Positions 42,111 to 49,631 of a DNA stretch of 49,631 bases are shown piece by piece. Each line of letters starts with the position of its first letter. Position 1 is the first letter of the stretch. Source of the stretch: Promethearchaeota archaeon (GTDB lineage: Archaea > Asgardarchaeota > Lokiarchaeia > Sigyniarchaeales > SOKP01). The position numbers and the translations under genes were made by a program. The stretch covers positions 1 to 49,631 of the forward strand of contig JALGVJ010000028.1 in NCBI GenBank assembly GCA_029838195.1, in the 5' to 3' direction. The notes under the pieces are model-generated. The model ran no database searches. It was given only the letters and a program-made list of their open reading frames with translations, and was not told the DNA's origin.

Positions 42111-43580
42111 TTGTCAGATAAATATAGAAGAAAATTTCACAGCGACGAATTAATTGCTACATTCGATGATATTCTTATCTTACCCGGATACACTTATTTT
42201 AATCCAAATGAAGTGAATATTTCTTCCAAGTTAGGCAAACACGTATTTAATACACCAATCTTTTCGGCGGCAATGGATAGTGTTACAGAAGAATTAATGG
42301 CAATTCAGATGGCACTTTTAGGAGGAATGGGCGTCATTCATCGTAATTGCACCCATGAACGACAATTAGAAATGGTGAAAATGGTAAAAAGAGCACGTTC
42401 TTTCGTGGTGGAAGATGTCGCAACGATACATCTCGAAGAGCCCGTATCTAAAGCTAAGTACATGATGGAAAATTATGGGATCAGCGGTCTCGTTGTATTG
42501 AACAACTTGAAAAAAGTTTGTGGAATAATTACCAAGAGAGATATACCCTTTATCGATAGTAGTCTTAAAAATGGAAAAGTTAAAGATTTCATGACTAAAG
42601 ACGTGATTTCAATATCGCCTAATGCTTCTCGTGAAGAAGCCTTGGACGTTCTCTTTCGGCATCGTATTGAAAAATTGCCAATTATTGACAAGGAAGGATA
42701 TCTAAAAGGATTAATTACTAAAAAAGATTTAACCCCAGAATTTCCTCTTGCTTCAAAAGATGAGGAAGGACATTTACTCTGTGCTCTTGCTTTATCTCCA
42801 AAATTTCCAGAATCGCTGGAAGTCCAAAAGAAGCTAATGGAAATAGATAAGTATGTCGATTATTTTTTCATCGATGTCGCAGACTTCTATAAAGAACAAG
42901 ATATTCGCGCCACTAAAAAATTAATGGAGCTTTTGGAATCAGATTTTGTACTCGGTAATATTGGAACTTATAAGGCGGCCGAACATTTAATTACCAAATG
43001 TGATTTTTTAGAAGATAAATTTGTAGGCGTGAAAGTTGGAATGGGTTCCGGCTCTATATGCACGACCTCCATACAAACTGGAGTAGGGGCACCTACATTA
43101 TTTGCAACTGCACAAGTTGCTGATGCTATTGAAGAATACAATCCTAATATAAGTTTAATTGCTGATGGGGGTTTTAAAATTCCTGGAGATCTTCCCAAGG
43201 CGATAACTGCGGGTGCTGATTTCATAATGTCTGGACATTTCTTTGCGGGATGTACAGAAAGTCCAGGATATATAGATACAATTCAAGGCCGTAAAGTTAA
43301 AGTATATCGGGGCATGGGTTCTAAAGAAGCACGTAGTGCGGGATATGTTGCGGATCGCTATATCGAAGATTCTAAAATGCTCCCAGAAGGCGTTAGTGAT
43401 TACGTGCCTTTCGTAGGAGATGTAGCTGGAGTCTTATCCTCATTGAAAGAAGGATTAAGAAATGGAATGATTTATGCGGGAGCCAAAACTATTTCAGAGA
43501 TGAAAAATGCTGAAATTGGATTCATCTCCGTGGTAGGATATGGGGAAGCTAAACCTCATGATTTAATTGGTAAATATTAA
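42111..43580 (+). CDS. guaB: IMP dehydrogenase with CBS domains
   Basis: A 489-aa (beta/alpha)8 enzyme that converts IMP to XMP, first step of GMP synthesis. A CBS pair sits at about residues 95-210 ('VSKAKYMMENYGISGLVVL', 'MTKDVISISPNASREEAL'). The catalytic loop is 'GMGSGSICTTSIQTGVG' with the nucleophile C317, and 'YRGMGSKEA' with 'DRYIED...LPEGVSDYVP' forms the flap typical of IMPDH, not GMP reductase. The ORF starts at GTG 42105, but AGGTGA (42099-42104) stands 6 nt before TTG 42111, so TTG is the better start. The loop has Ser in place of the usual Arg after CTT and 'GAPT' in place of GVPQ. purH follows 163 bp downstream. Confidence 0.88.
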   Translation: MSDKYRRKFHSDELIATFDDILILPGYTYFNPNEVNISSKLGKHVFNTPIFSAAMDSVTEELMAIQMALLGGMGVIHRNCTHERQLEMVKMVKRARSFVVEDVATIHLEEPVSKAKYMMENYGISGLVVLNNLKKVCGIITKRDIPFIDSSLKNGKVKDFMTKDVISISPNASREEALDVLFRHRIEKLPIIDKEGYLKGLITKKDLTPEFPLASKDEEGHLLCALALSPKFPESLEVQKKLMEIDKYVDYFFIDVADFYKEQDIRATKKLMELLESDFVLGNIGTYKAAEHLITKCDFLEDKFVGVKVGMGSGSICTTSIQTGVGAPTLFATAQVADAIEEYNPNISLIADGGFKIPGDLPKAITAGADFIMSGHFFAGCTESPGYIDTIQGRKVKVYRGMGSKEARSAGYVADRYIEDSKMLPEGVSDYVPFVGDVAGVLSSLKEGLRNGMIYAGAKTISEMKNAEIGFISVVGYGEAKPHDLIGKY

Positions 43581-43743
43581 CTTATATTGATTTATTCAAA
43601 TCAAGGAATTAAACCTATTAAACTCGGGTTAAAGATTCTTAATTGATATTATCTTATTAAATAGCAATTAAGAAGTTTTTAACTAAATTTCATGTTTTCT
43701 TCACATGATAAAACATTAATGAAATAATAAAAGAAAAATTTAT

Positions 43744-45348
43744 ATGAAAAGAATAGAACGTGCTATAATTAGCGTATATGATAAAACTGGAATAAAAGAA
43801 TTCGCAAAAACTCTCGTGAATGAATTTAATATAGAAATCCTTTCAACGGGTGGAACAGGAGCGCTTCTTGAGAAAAATAACATACCATATGTTAAGATTT
43901 CTGAATATACAAGCTCTCCAGAACTTTTTGAGGGCCGTGTCAAAACATTACACCCTAAAATTGCTGGTGGAATTTTATTTCGAAGAGATTTAGAAAAAGA
44001 TATCAAGGACTCAATTGAAAATAATATTCCTCCAATAGACATGGTCGTATGTAATTTATATCCTTTTAAACAAACTATTTCAAGACCAGATGTCACGTTA
44101 AAAGAGGCGATAGAGATGATTGATATAGGAGGCCCTACTATGATAAGAGCCGCAGCAAAAAATTACCATCATGTTGTCGTAGTTCCTGCTCCCGCATGTT
44201 ATTCTCAAATTATTGATGAATTGAGAAAAAATGATGGCATAATTCCGGAAAAATTAAGAGTAGAATTAGCTATTAAGGCTTTTAGCTTAATAACGGATTA
44301 TAATTCAACCATCACTAATTTTCTCTTAAGCTCCTATCATCCCTCTGAAATGTTTAAACCCGTGATGTTCAAGACATATCAAAAAGTTTCCGATTTACGC
44401 TACGGTGAGAATTGGGATCAAAGAGCAGCTTACTATAGAGATCTGGCCAGTAACCATGGTTTATTTGATTTTAAGCAATTACATGGAAAAGATTTGTCTT
44501 TTAATAATTATTTAGATATTGATTCTTGCATTCAGATTCTTTTAGATTTTGGCATTAAAAACCATGTAACTACGATTATTAAACATACTTCTCCGAATGG
44601 TGTTGCCATGGATGAGCAAGATCAATTGATTTCCGTGAAAAAAGCATTTAGTACAGATCCTTTATCTGCTTTTGGAGGTATTTGGGGTTTTAATTCAATG
44701 CTAACCGAAGAAGTAGCTAATTACATTGTAAATGAAGAAAAAGTATTTTTAGAAGTGATAATGGCACCTTCTTATGAATCAAAAGCAATAGAAATATTAA
44801 AGCAAAAGAAAAACTTGATTATCTTGGAATTTGGTGATTTTCTTGAAAAAAGGAGTGAAATTTATTCCAATCCCGAATTAAGAAGCGTTCTTGGAGGTGT
44901 TGTAGTTCAAGAATATGATCATAAACCCGTGGTTAAAGAATGGAACGTGGTAAGCAAGAAAAAAATTAATGAAGAAGATAAAAAAGCTTTAATTTTTGCT
45001 TATAAAGTATCTAAATGGGCAAAATCAAATTCTGCTTGTTTTGCTCAAATTTATGATACGGGAATTTATACTATAGGAATTGGTGCCGGGCAACAGAGTC
45101 GAGTTCACGTGATAGAGTTAGCCGTGCGGAAAGCCAAGCAATTTGGGCATGAAAAAGCTTTAATTCATTCATATTTAGGAACAGATTCTTTCTTTCCCTT
45201 TCCTGATGGGCTGGAAGTAGCTGTAAAAGCTGGTGCTAAGGCAATCATAAATCCCGGGGGTTCTATTAGAGATGATTTAGTAATACATAAAGCTGATGAA
45301 TTAAATTGTGCATTAGTCTTTTGTGGAAAGAGAGTTTTTCGCCATTAA
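43744..45348 (+). CDS. purH: Bifunctional AICAR formyltransferase / IMP cyclohydrolase
   Basis: A 534-aa PurH. The N-terminal IMP cyclohydrolase (about 1-200) starts 'RAIISVYDKTGIKEFAK', with 'ILSTGGTGALLEKNNIPY', 'GRVKTLHPKIAGGIL' and 'IDIGGPTMIRAAAKN'. The C-terminal AICAR transformylase follows: 'LRYGENWDQRAAYYRD', 'IKHTSPNGVA' (the lysine-histidine pair, usually KHxNPCG), 'DPLSAFGGIWGFN', 'SNSACFAQ' and 'GIGAGQQSRVHVIELA'. It performs the last two steps of IMP synthesis, with IMP then used by the adjacent IMP dehydrogenase. Many archaea lack this bacterial/eukaryotic-type fused enzyme. The asparagine and cysteine after KHT are replaced by Ser and Asn; the catalytic KH is intact. Confidence 0.93.
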   Translation: MKRIERAIISVYDKTGIKEFAKTLVNEFNIEILSTGGTGALLEKNNIPYVKISEYTSSPELFEGRVKTLHPKIAGGILFRRDLEKDIKDSIENNIPPIDMVVCNLYPFKQTISRPDVTLKEAIEMIDIGGPTMIRAAAKNYHHVVVVPAPACYSQIIDELRKNDGIIPEKLRVELAIKAFSLITDYNSTITNFLLSSYHPSEMFKPVMFKTYQKVSDLRYGENWDQRAAYYRDLASNHGLFDFKQLHGKDLSFNNYLDIDSCIQILLDFGIKNHVTTIIKHTSPNGVAMDEQDQLISVKKAFSTDPLSAFGGIWGFNSMLTEEVANYIVNEEKVFLEVIMAPSYESKAIEILKQKKNLIILEFGDFLEKRSEIYSNPELRSVLGGVVVQEYDHKPVVKEWNVVSKKKINEEDKKALIFAYKVSKWAKSNSACFAQIYDTGIYTIGIGAGQQSRVHVIELAVRKAKQFGHEKALIHSYLGTDSFFPFPDGLEVAVKAGAKAIINPGGSIRDDLVIHKADELNCALVFCGKRVFRH

Positions 45349-45385
45349 TATTTAGTTCTAGGTGGTTTTTAAAAATGGTGCTTAT

Positions 45386-45402
45386 TTTCTTTTTTTTATT
45401 AA
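45386..45402 (+). terminator. T-rich stretch after purH
   Basis: TTTTC followed by eight T lies about 40 nt after the purH stop codon and is bordered by complementary-looking AT sequence (TTATTT/AAATAA). It fits poly-T termination of the guaB-purH unit. Confidence 0.35.
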
Positions 45403-45634
45403 AAATAAGTTAATATATAACAGATATTAACGATTTCATGCTTGTATTTCGAAATTTGAAGAATATATTCCTTCCATTCATGGTTGTTAGGGCTTCTTAT
45501 AAAATGAAAAAAAGTTTATAAATAAAAAAATATAATTGTGTTTATAGCAAGAAAATAAATCAAATCTGATTCCATAGTTCCTAAGAGGAAATAATTGAAT
45601 ATTTGACATAATTCATCGTAGGATTTCTTGAAAA

Positions 45635-45931
45635 ATGGATTTTTTTTTAAAAAATTTAGAAGAAACGCTTGAAGCGATTAATAAATTAATAGAGAATTCC
45701 GTATATGTAGTTAATACTAAAAAGATTAGAAGATGTAATAACATTAAATCTTCTAATCGGTCAAAAATTAATTTCATATGGAGATCTCTTAAATATCTTG
45801 AAAATTTGGGAATATTGGAAAGAAATGGAGCTCAATATCCCGTGAATTATAAAATAAAGGCTACGGAAAAAATAAATATTTCTAAATTCTTAGATAAAAT
45901 CAAAAATGAGAGGAAGAATTCTGAAATCTAG
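45635..45931 (+). CDS. Small winged-helix-like protein
   Basis: A 98-aa basic protein I cannot name. After a 30-residue helical start, 'SKINFIWRSLKYLENLGILERNGAQYPVNYKI' has the recognition helix and wing pattern of a winged helix-turn-helix, so it could be a small transcriptional regulator. A TATA-like TTTATAAATA lies about 115 nt upstream (45515-45524). It has no cysteines clustered for metal binding and no membrane segment. It stands between purH and a convergent 908-aa gene. The regulator role is inferred from fold-like spacing only. Confidence 0.5.
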   Translation: MDFFLKNLEETLEAINKLIENSVYVVNTKKIRRCNNIKSSNRSKINFIWRSLKYLENLGILERNGAQYPVNYKIKATEKINISKFLDKIKNERKNSEI

Positions 45932-45962
45932 TTTTACAAATTAATATTATTATTTTTATTCT

Positions 45963-48689
45963 TTATTTCATGCAGAGTTCTTCTAGTAAAGATTCATATT
46001 TCTCTTTCAGACCCTCATTATTCTTATCGTGAATCATCCGTTTCTGATAATATATGATATTTGGATACTTAATCTCGAGTTCATTAAAGATTTTTACCCA
46101 CTCTTTAAAATTTTCCAAGTATTCTACCACTTCGGGCTCATCTTTGAAATATTTAATATCTTCATTCTCATCAAAAGATAAAAATGAACGATATTTTTTT
46201 GGTCTGACTCCTTGAGCGATTAATAATTCTCTGGAGGCTTTCATTAAGAATGAATCTATTGTACTCCTCCATCTTACAATATTTTCATTCATTCGGTCAA
46301 TAATTTCTTGAATTTGTTTTATCTCTTGGGGAAATATAGTTTGATTTCTTTTAGTTAAAATCGCTTTAACCACGCTAAACTCATCATTAAATTTATTCAT
46401 ATAATCATTAATTAGTTTTTGAAATTGGTAAATATACGAATTATAATCCCTCGCAAATAAAACTTCATTACTTGAAAACGTTAAGGTATCTTCATCAAAA
46501 TTTCCTTTTAATATCTTTTTCTTGCGAAGGTCATTAAAAATTTCTTGCAAAATTTGGATCTCTTCTTCGGATAATTCTTTATTATAAAATAAGTCATGAA
46601 AAGAGAACAAAAAGCTGTTTTCTAAGATTAATTTTTTAATGCCTTTTTCAGTATAAAATAATTCTTCATCTTCACTTTGATAAAATAAACCCTTTATTTC
46701 TTGTTCCCGTATTAAATCTTCGATTAATTTTTTTACTAAATTTGGACTCACTTCAAATTGATTGAGGGCTAAATAATTTTCTGAGCGGCACTTTTCAATA
46801 ATTTCGTTTTTAAGTTCCTTTTCCGCTTCTTTTATTTTCCTTTGGTTCATGATCAATAGATCTCCTTTAAGTAGATAATTGATGTCAAAATCTTCTAAAA
46901 AGGTTAAAAATTTTGATTCTTCCATCCCTGTTTTTTCTAAATATTCTTTAATCGAAATTTGGCCCTTACTTTGCAATTCTTGACCAATGAGTTGTAAATT
47001 TTCGTTGATTTTAACTTCGAGATCTTCTATTCCGATATTTAATTCTTTTGCTAACTGCCGGATTTTTTCATTTATCATTCCCCTTTCAGAGCTTAATTTA
47101 ATTTCTTGAATTTTTTGATTTATATATTTTGAATAATAAAAAATCTCCTTATTTATATCATAAAGCCCGCTTCGCTTATCAATGTATAATTCAAATATTT
47201 CTAATAATAATAAAGGATTAATTTCTAACTTTTTTGAAATGCGTGGAATTTCGAAAAAACCTAAGATTTTTGAATTTTCTATTTCTTTTTCAATTCTAAT
47301 TTTTCCTAAGTTTGTTAACCACGTTGTTCCTTTATGATGGGAGGTAATATAATCTCTTGGTAAATTCTTTATCAATTTAATGAATGAATGATCTTGTAAT
47401 TTTTCTCGATATTCCTTTAAATCTATTGAACTAACTTTCGGAGCCATTAAATTTATTTGTTCTTTAATTTTTTCTAAGGAATAATATCTTTTTTCTCCTT
47501 TTCCGACTAAAATAAAGTCTTTTTTATCGTGAATAATTTCCCTAAAAGTCTTGAGCAGGAAAGAGCCGGGTAAATAGTTAAATTCATTCAAATCTAAATA
47601 TCCCTTGTTAGAAAACGCTTGTTCCACTTTTTTTCTAATAAACGCTTGCGAATAAAAATTTCCGAGCTCAGATAAATAACCTATTATGAAGCCTAATTTT
47701 GTCAATGTCTTTATAAAATTGCTCAATTCCCGTTTAGTAAGTAGTACATGAAAGGTTTTCATTAATTCTTTTCGAGAAAATTTTTTCTCCCTTGAGAAAT
47801 AATTCAGCAATTTTTTCTTTTCAAATTGTAAAAAAATAGTTTTCTTTTTCTCTTTATCGAGAAAATATAAAAAAATAAGATCATCTTTCTTTACATGGGC
47901 CTTGAATTGAGCCAAGAAATCCTTAAAATTTCCATTATCTCCTCGTTTTGTTCCAAATTCTAAACGTGTCATTATGAAATGATTCTTCAAATAATTGATT
48001 AAATCCTCTTTAGTCATGTTTTCAAAATTAAGGTTTTTCCTTGTTCTATAAAACTTATTAATTAGAGTAAGGATAAGTAAAGATAGTGGACTCACTATAT
48101 CTTTTGCTTGACGTGAAATTAAACCTATTAATAAATTTCTTAATTTTAAGAGATTCTCGAATTTTAATCGTGGTAATCTCGATAAGTAGGTAAGTAGCGA
48201 TTTGGTATTTTCCTCATTTTTTTCCATTAATAAAGAATTTATTAAAAGATCTTCCTGCAATAATTCAAGTTCTTCCGTTTTATCTAATATTTCTGTTAAA
48301 AAATAATGAACGTTTATGCGTACATCTTCCGAAGGGTCTTCTAAATGTTTTAATAATATTGAGAAGTTTTCTTTCAAATGTTTTTGGTCATGTAAGATAT
48401 GAAAACCTAAAATCAAAATTACGTTAATTCTTATTTTTTCCTCCTTTTTTTCTAATAATGGAATCAAGTCCTTTATTAATGAATTGGTAATAAATTTGGG
48501 ATATCGTTCAGCAATAATGCTCAAAATGTAAGTGATCGGTACTAAATCTCTTTCCTCTTTTAAAAGTTTTTCTAAGACATTGATCTGTTTTAATACCTTA
48601 CTCTCATTTCCTTTTAGAAGATTTTTTTCTAATTTCTTAACAATTGGATATAAGTTAGAATATTGCTCAAAATCATCTGTTTCAAACAT
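45963..48689 (-). CDS. Large HEAT / multiple winged-helix protein of unknown function
   Basis: A 908-aa soluble protein not recognised as a named family. Residues 1-220 look like HEAT/ARM helical pairs ('VRINVHYFLTEILD', 'LLEKKEEKIRINVILILGF'). The middle (about 260-700) repeats a unit of roughly 75 residues with the feel of winged helices: 'KGQISIKEYLEKTGMEESKFLTFLED' then 'LLIMN'; 'ENYLALNQFEVSPNLVKKLIEDLIREQEIKGLFYQSEDEELFY'. The C-terminal 180 residues are helical and charged, probably coiled. An array of winged helices on a helical scaffold occurs in proteins such as UFL1, PCI complexes and RNA polymerase III subunits. The resemblance is architectural, and no assignment is made. It forms a single-gene unit; base composition is like its neighbours. 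Confidence 0.5.
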   Translation of the reverse strand: MFETDDFEQYSNLYPIVKKLEKNLLKGNESKVLKQINVLEKLLKEERDLVPITYILSIIAERYPKFITNSLIKDLIPLLEKKEEKIRINVILILGFHILHDQKHLKENFSILLKHLEDPSEDVRINVHYFLTEILDKTEELELLQEDLLINSLLMEKNEENTKSLLTYLSRLPRLKFENLLKLRNLLIGLISRQAKDIVSPLSLLILTLINKFYRTRKNLNFENMTKEDLINYLKNHFIMTRLEFGTKRGDNGNFKDFLAQFKAHVKKDDLIFLYFLDKEKKKTIFLQFEKKKLLNYFSREKKFSRKELMKTFHVLLTKRELSNFIKTLTKLGFIIGYLSELGNFYSQAFIRKKVEQAFSNKGYLDLNEFNYLPGSFLLKTFREIIHDKKDFILVGKGEKRYYSLEKIKEQINLMAPKVSSIDLKEYREKLQDHSFIKLIKNLPRDYITSHHKGTTWLTNLGKIRIEKEIENSKILGFFEIPRISKKLEINPLLLLEIFELYIDKRSGLYDINKEIFYYSKYINQKIQEIKLSSERGMINEKIRQLAKELNIGIEDLEVKINENLQLIGQELQSKGQISIKEYLEKTGMEESKFLTFLEDFDINYLLKGDLLIMNQRKIKEAEKELKNEIIEKCRSENYLALNQFEVSPNLVKKLIEDLIREQEIKGLFYQSEDEELFYTEKGIKKLILENSFLFSFHDLFYNKELSEEEIQILQEIFNDLRKKKILKGNFDEDTLTFSSNEVLFARDYNSYIYQFQKLINDYMNKFNDEFSVVKAILTKRNQTIFPQEIKQIQEIIDRMNENIVRWRSTIDSFLMKASRELLIAQGVRPKKYRSFLSFDENEDIKYFKDEPEVVEYLENFKEWVKIFNELEIKYPNIIYYQKRMIHDKNNEGLKEKYESLLEELCMK

Positions 48690-49035
48690 TTTCTATTCAT
48701 TTAAGTTAATTTAACCTAAAGAATTTTTTTAAATGTTGAAAAAATTTGAAATTCGAGAATTTCTAACCAATTGATTAATCAGCGTTGATATATATTACCC
48801 CTTCCAACATTCTTGGCTACAACATTTTAAAAATGTTATAAAAAAGATGTTTCATGCCATGCTTTTTAAAAGATGAGAAAAGTTGATGTAATTTTAGAAT
48901 TGTAAATCAATAATCATCTTTATTGAAATCATGGAGGGTATAAGAACAATTAAATGGCATGAGACGAAATGTTCTATATTAGATTTAATATAAATCCATC
49001 TTAGATTGTAAAAATAAAGGAGTGAGGTATTCATC
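48690..49035. other. Intergenic stretch with a small palindrome
   Basis: No open frame or RNA gene was seen in this AT-rich spacer. AACATTT at 48821-48827 and AAATGTT at 48831-48837 form an inverted repeat. AAGGAG overlapping GAGTGAGG (about 49017-49026) lies just before the next start codon and looks like a ribosome-binding site. Confidence 0.5.
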
Positions 49036-49631
49036 ATGTTACTCAATTATTTTATTGGGACGGAGGGTACCTTAACGGGCGCATTAAAGGATTACTTGAT
49101 GAATAGAGATCCCGAGGTTTCAGCAATAACCTCCTGAAGTAAATTTTACCATTTCCGTGGTAGCAAATGAAACCATAATCATTCATCAGGAAGCCTTCAC
49201 CTTTGAGATCCACCACTTCTTGCATTTTTGGGACGTTGCACTCGTGCGAAATGGTTCTTGCGTGTCGCTCTCTCTTAACGTGTCTTTAGACGCTAATGGG
49301 ATCGCAATTAATCTTACCGAAACCTCCGTGCGTGCGGAGTTTTATCGGAATCAAGAGCTACTTGAAAACAAAGCCGCCAATCTCACGCACCACGAGAATT
49401 ATAGCGAGGTGATAGTTTTGCATGAAGCGTCTCCTTCCTTCTTTGCCCTCTTTAGGGAGGGCAAGCCCATCTGGTTGGGACTCCCCATCTATTCGCCGTC
49501 TCAAGCCCGAGCATTTCATGACATTATTCGGGGCAACCAAAAAACGACCAGGCGAAAAGGCACGTTCTGGTTTCGGCTCCTTCCCAGCCAGAAGATCGTG
49601 GCCTGCATTCGTCGGGGCGCTGAAGTGCGCG
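49036..49631 (+). pseudogene. Frameshifted or misassembled gene of higher GC, running off the window
   Basis: After an SD-like AAGGAG, ATG 49036 opens a frame that reaches TGA 49135-49137 after 33 codons. The +1 frame opens at 49130 and continues to the window end for about 167 codons with strong coding character (P-E-V-N-F-T-I-S-V-V...), and it has no good start of its own. Removing one base in the CCTCCT repeat at about 49130-49135 would join them. From about 49150 onward the GC content is near one half, compared with under one third for the rest of the window, which suggests transfer or a different expression class. The protein is unrecognised; it has several N-x-S/T sites and a basic 'TTRRKGTFWFRLLP' stretch. 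Confidence 0.55.

Noticed and set aside
42111..43580. GMP reductase
   Set aside because: The CBS pair and the DRYxE...LPEG flap favour IMP dehydrogenase; the reductase lacks them.
48821..48837. tRNA or riboswitch between the HEAT gene and the last gene
   Set aside because: The palindrome AACATTT/AAATGTT has no anticodon or T-loop features and is common in AT-rich spacers.

Overview
The window looks like a piece of an Asgard (Promethearchaeota, Lokiarchaeia-like) archaeal chromosome. The base composition is AT-rich almost throughout. Archaeal or anaerobic markers include a RadA recombinase, a tungsten-type aldehyde:ferredoxin oxidoreductase, an iron-sulfur flavoprotein and an ADP-forming acyl-CoA synthetase beta subunit. 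These occur beside eukaryote-like parts: a Roadblock/LC7 protein, a JAMM (Rpn11-type) metalloprotease fused to TPRs, a long LRR protein, and a membrane protein with a possible longin-like cytoplasmic domain. Genes are mostly single, on both strands, with short AT-rich spacers. Several starts are TTG, and at least three of them carry an AGGTGA ribosome-binding site 5-6 nt upstream. Two genes appear to start at ATT.

Layout. 1-128: end of a broken transposase (minus). 678-4239: flavin reductase-like protein, FAD oxidoreductase, threonine synthase with an N-terminal zinc ribbon and a C-terminal winged helix. 4262-6256: ECF transporter S component with a tandem operator-like repeat, then a class V aminotransferase. 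6346-10965: SCP2-like protein, LRR protein, AOR. 11201-15107 (minus): U32 peptidase family, GT-C-like membrane protein, MFS transporter. 15166-20486: dCMP deaminase, aspartate kinase, phosphoglucose isomerase, Roadblock, RadA. 20549-25365 (minus): 1296-aa surface protein and acyl-CoA synthetase beta. 25660-31637 (minus): two tandem P-type cation ATPases with signs of gene conversion. 31754-32200: a probable selenoprotein with its SECIS. 32267-38270 (minus): iron-sulfur flavoprotein, radical SAM, zinc-finger protein, JAMM-TPR, CoA-transferase, phosphodiesterase. 38418-45931: polyprenyl synthase, radical SAM, saccharopine dehydrogenase-like, IMP dehydrogenase, PurH, a small winged helix. 45963-48689 (minus): 908-aa HEAT/winged-helix protein. 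49036-49631: a frameshifted gene of much higher GC running off the window.

The most exciting item is at 31754-32200. A 130-codon HesB/IscA-like reading frame, with its own TATA box and ribosome-binding site, is interrupted only by an in-frame TGA. Four nucleotides after its real stop codon the RNA can fold into a SECIS with the eukaryotic core (UGA/GA non-Watson-Crick quartet, 8-bp helix, AAA in the apical loop). Eukaryote-like SECIS elements are known from Lokiarchaeota, so this is read as an Asgard selenoprotein gene that ordinary annotation would truncate to 87 aa.

Pathway links: guaB and purH sit side by side (IMP synthesis, then XMP). Threonine synthase, aspartate kinase and the saccharopine dehydrogenase-like enzyme belong to aspartate-family or lysine metabolism but are scattered. 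The JAMM-TPR protein lies directly upstream of a protein with tandem UBZ-like C2HC fingers, which hints at a ubiquitin-like processing function.
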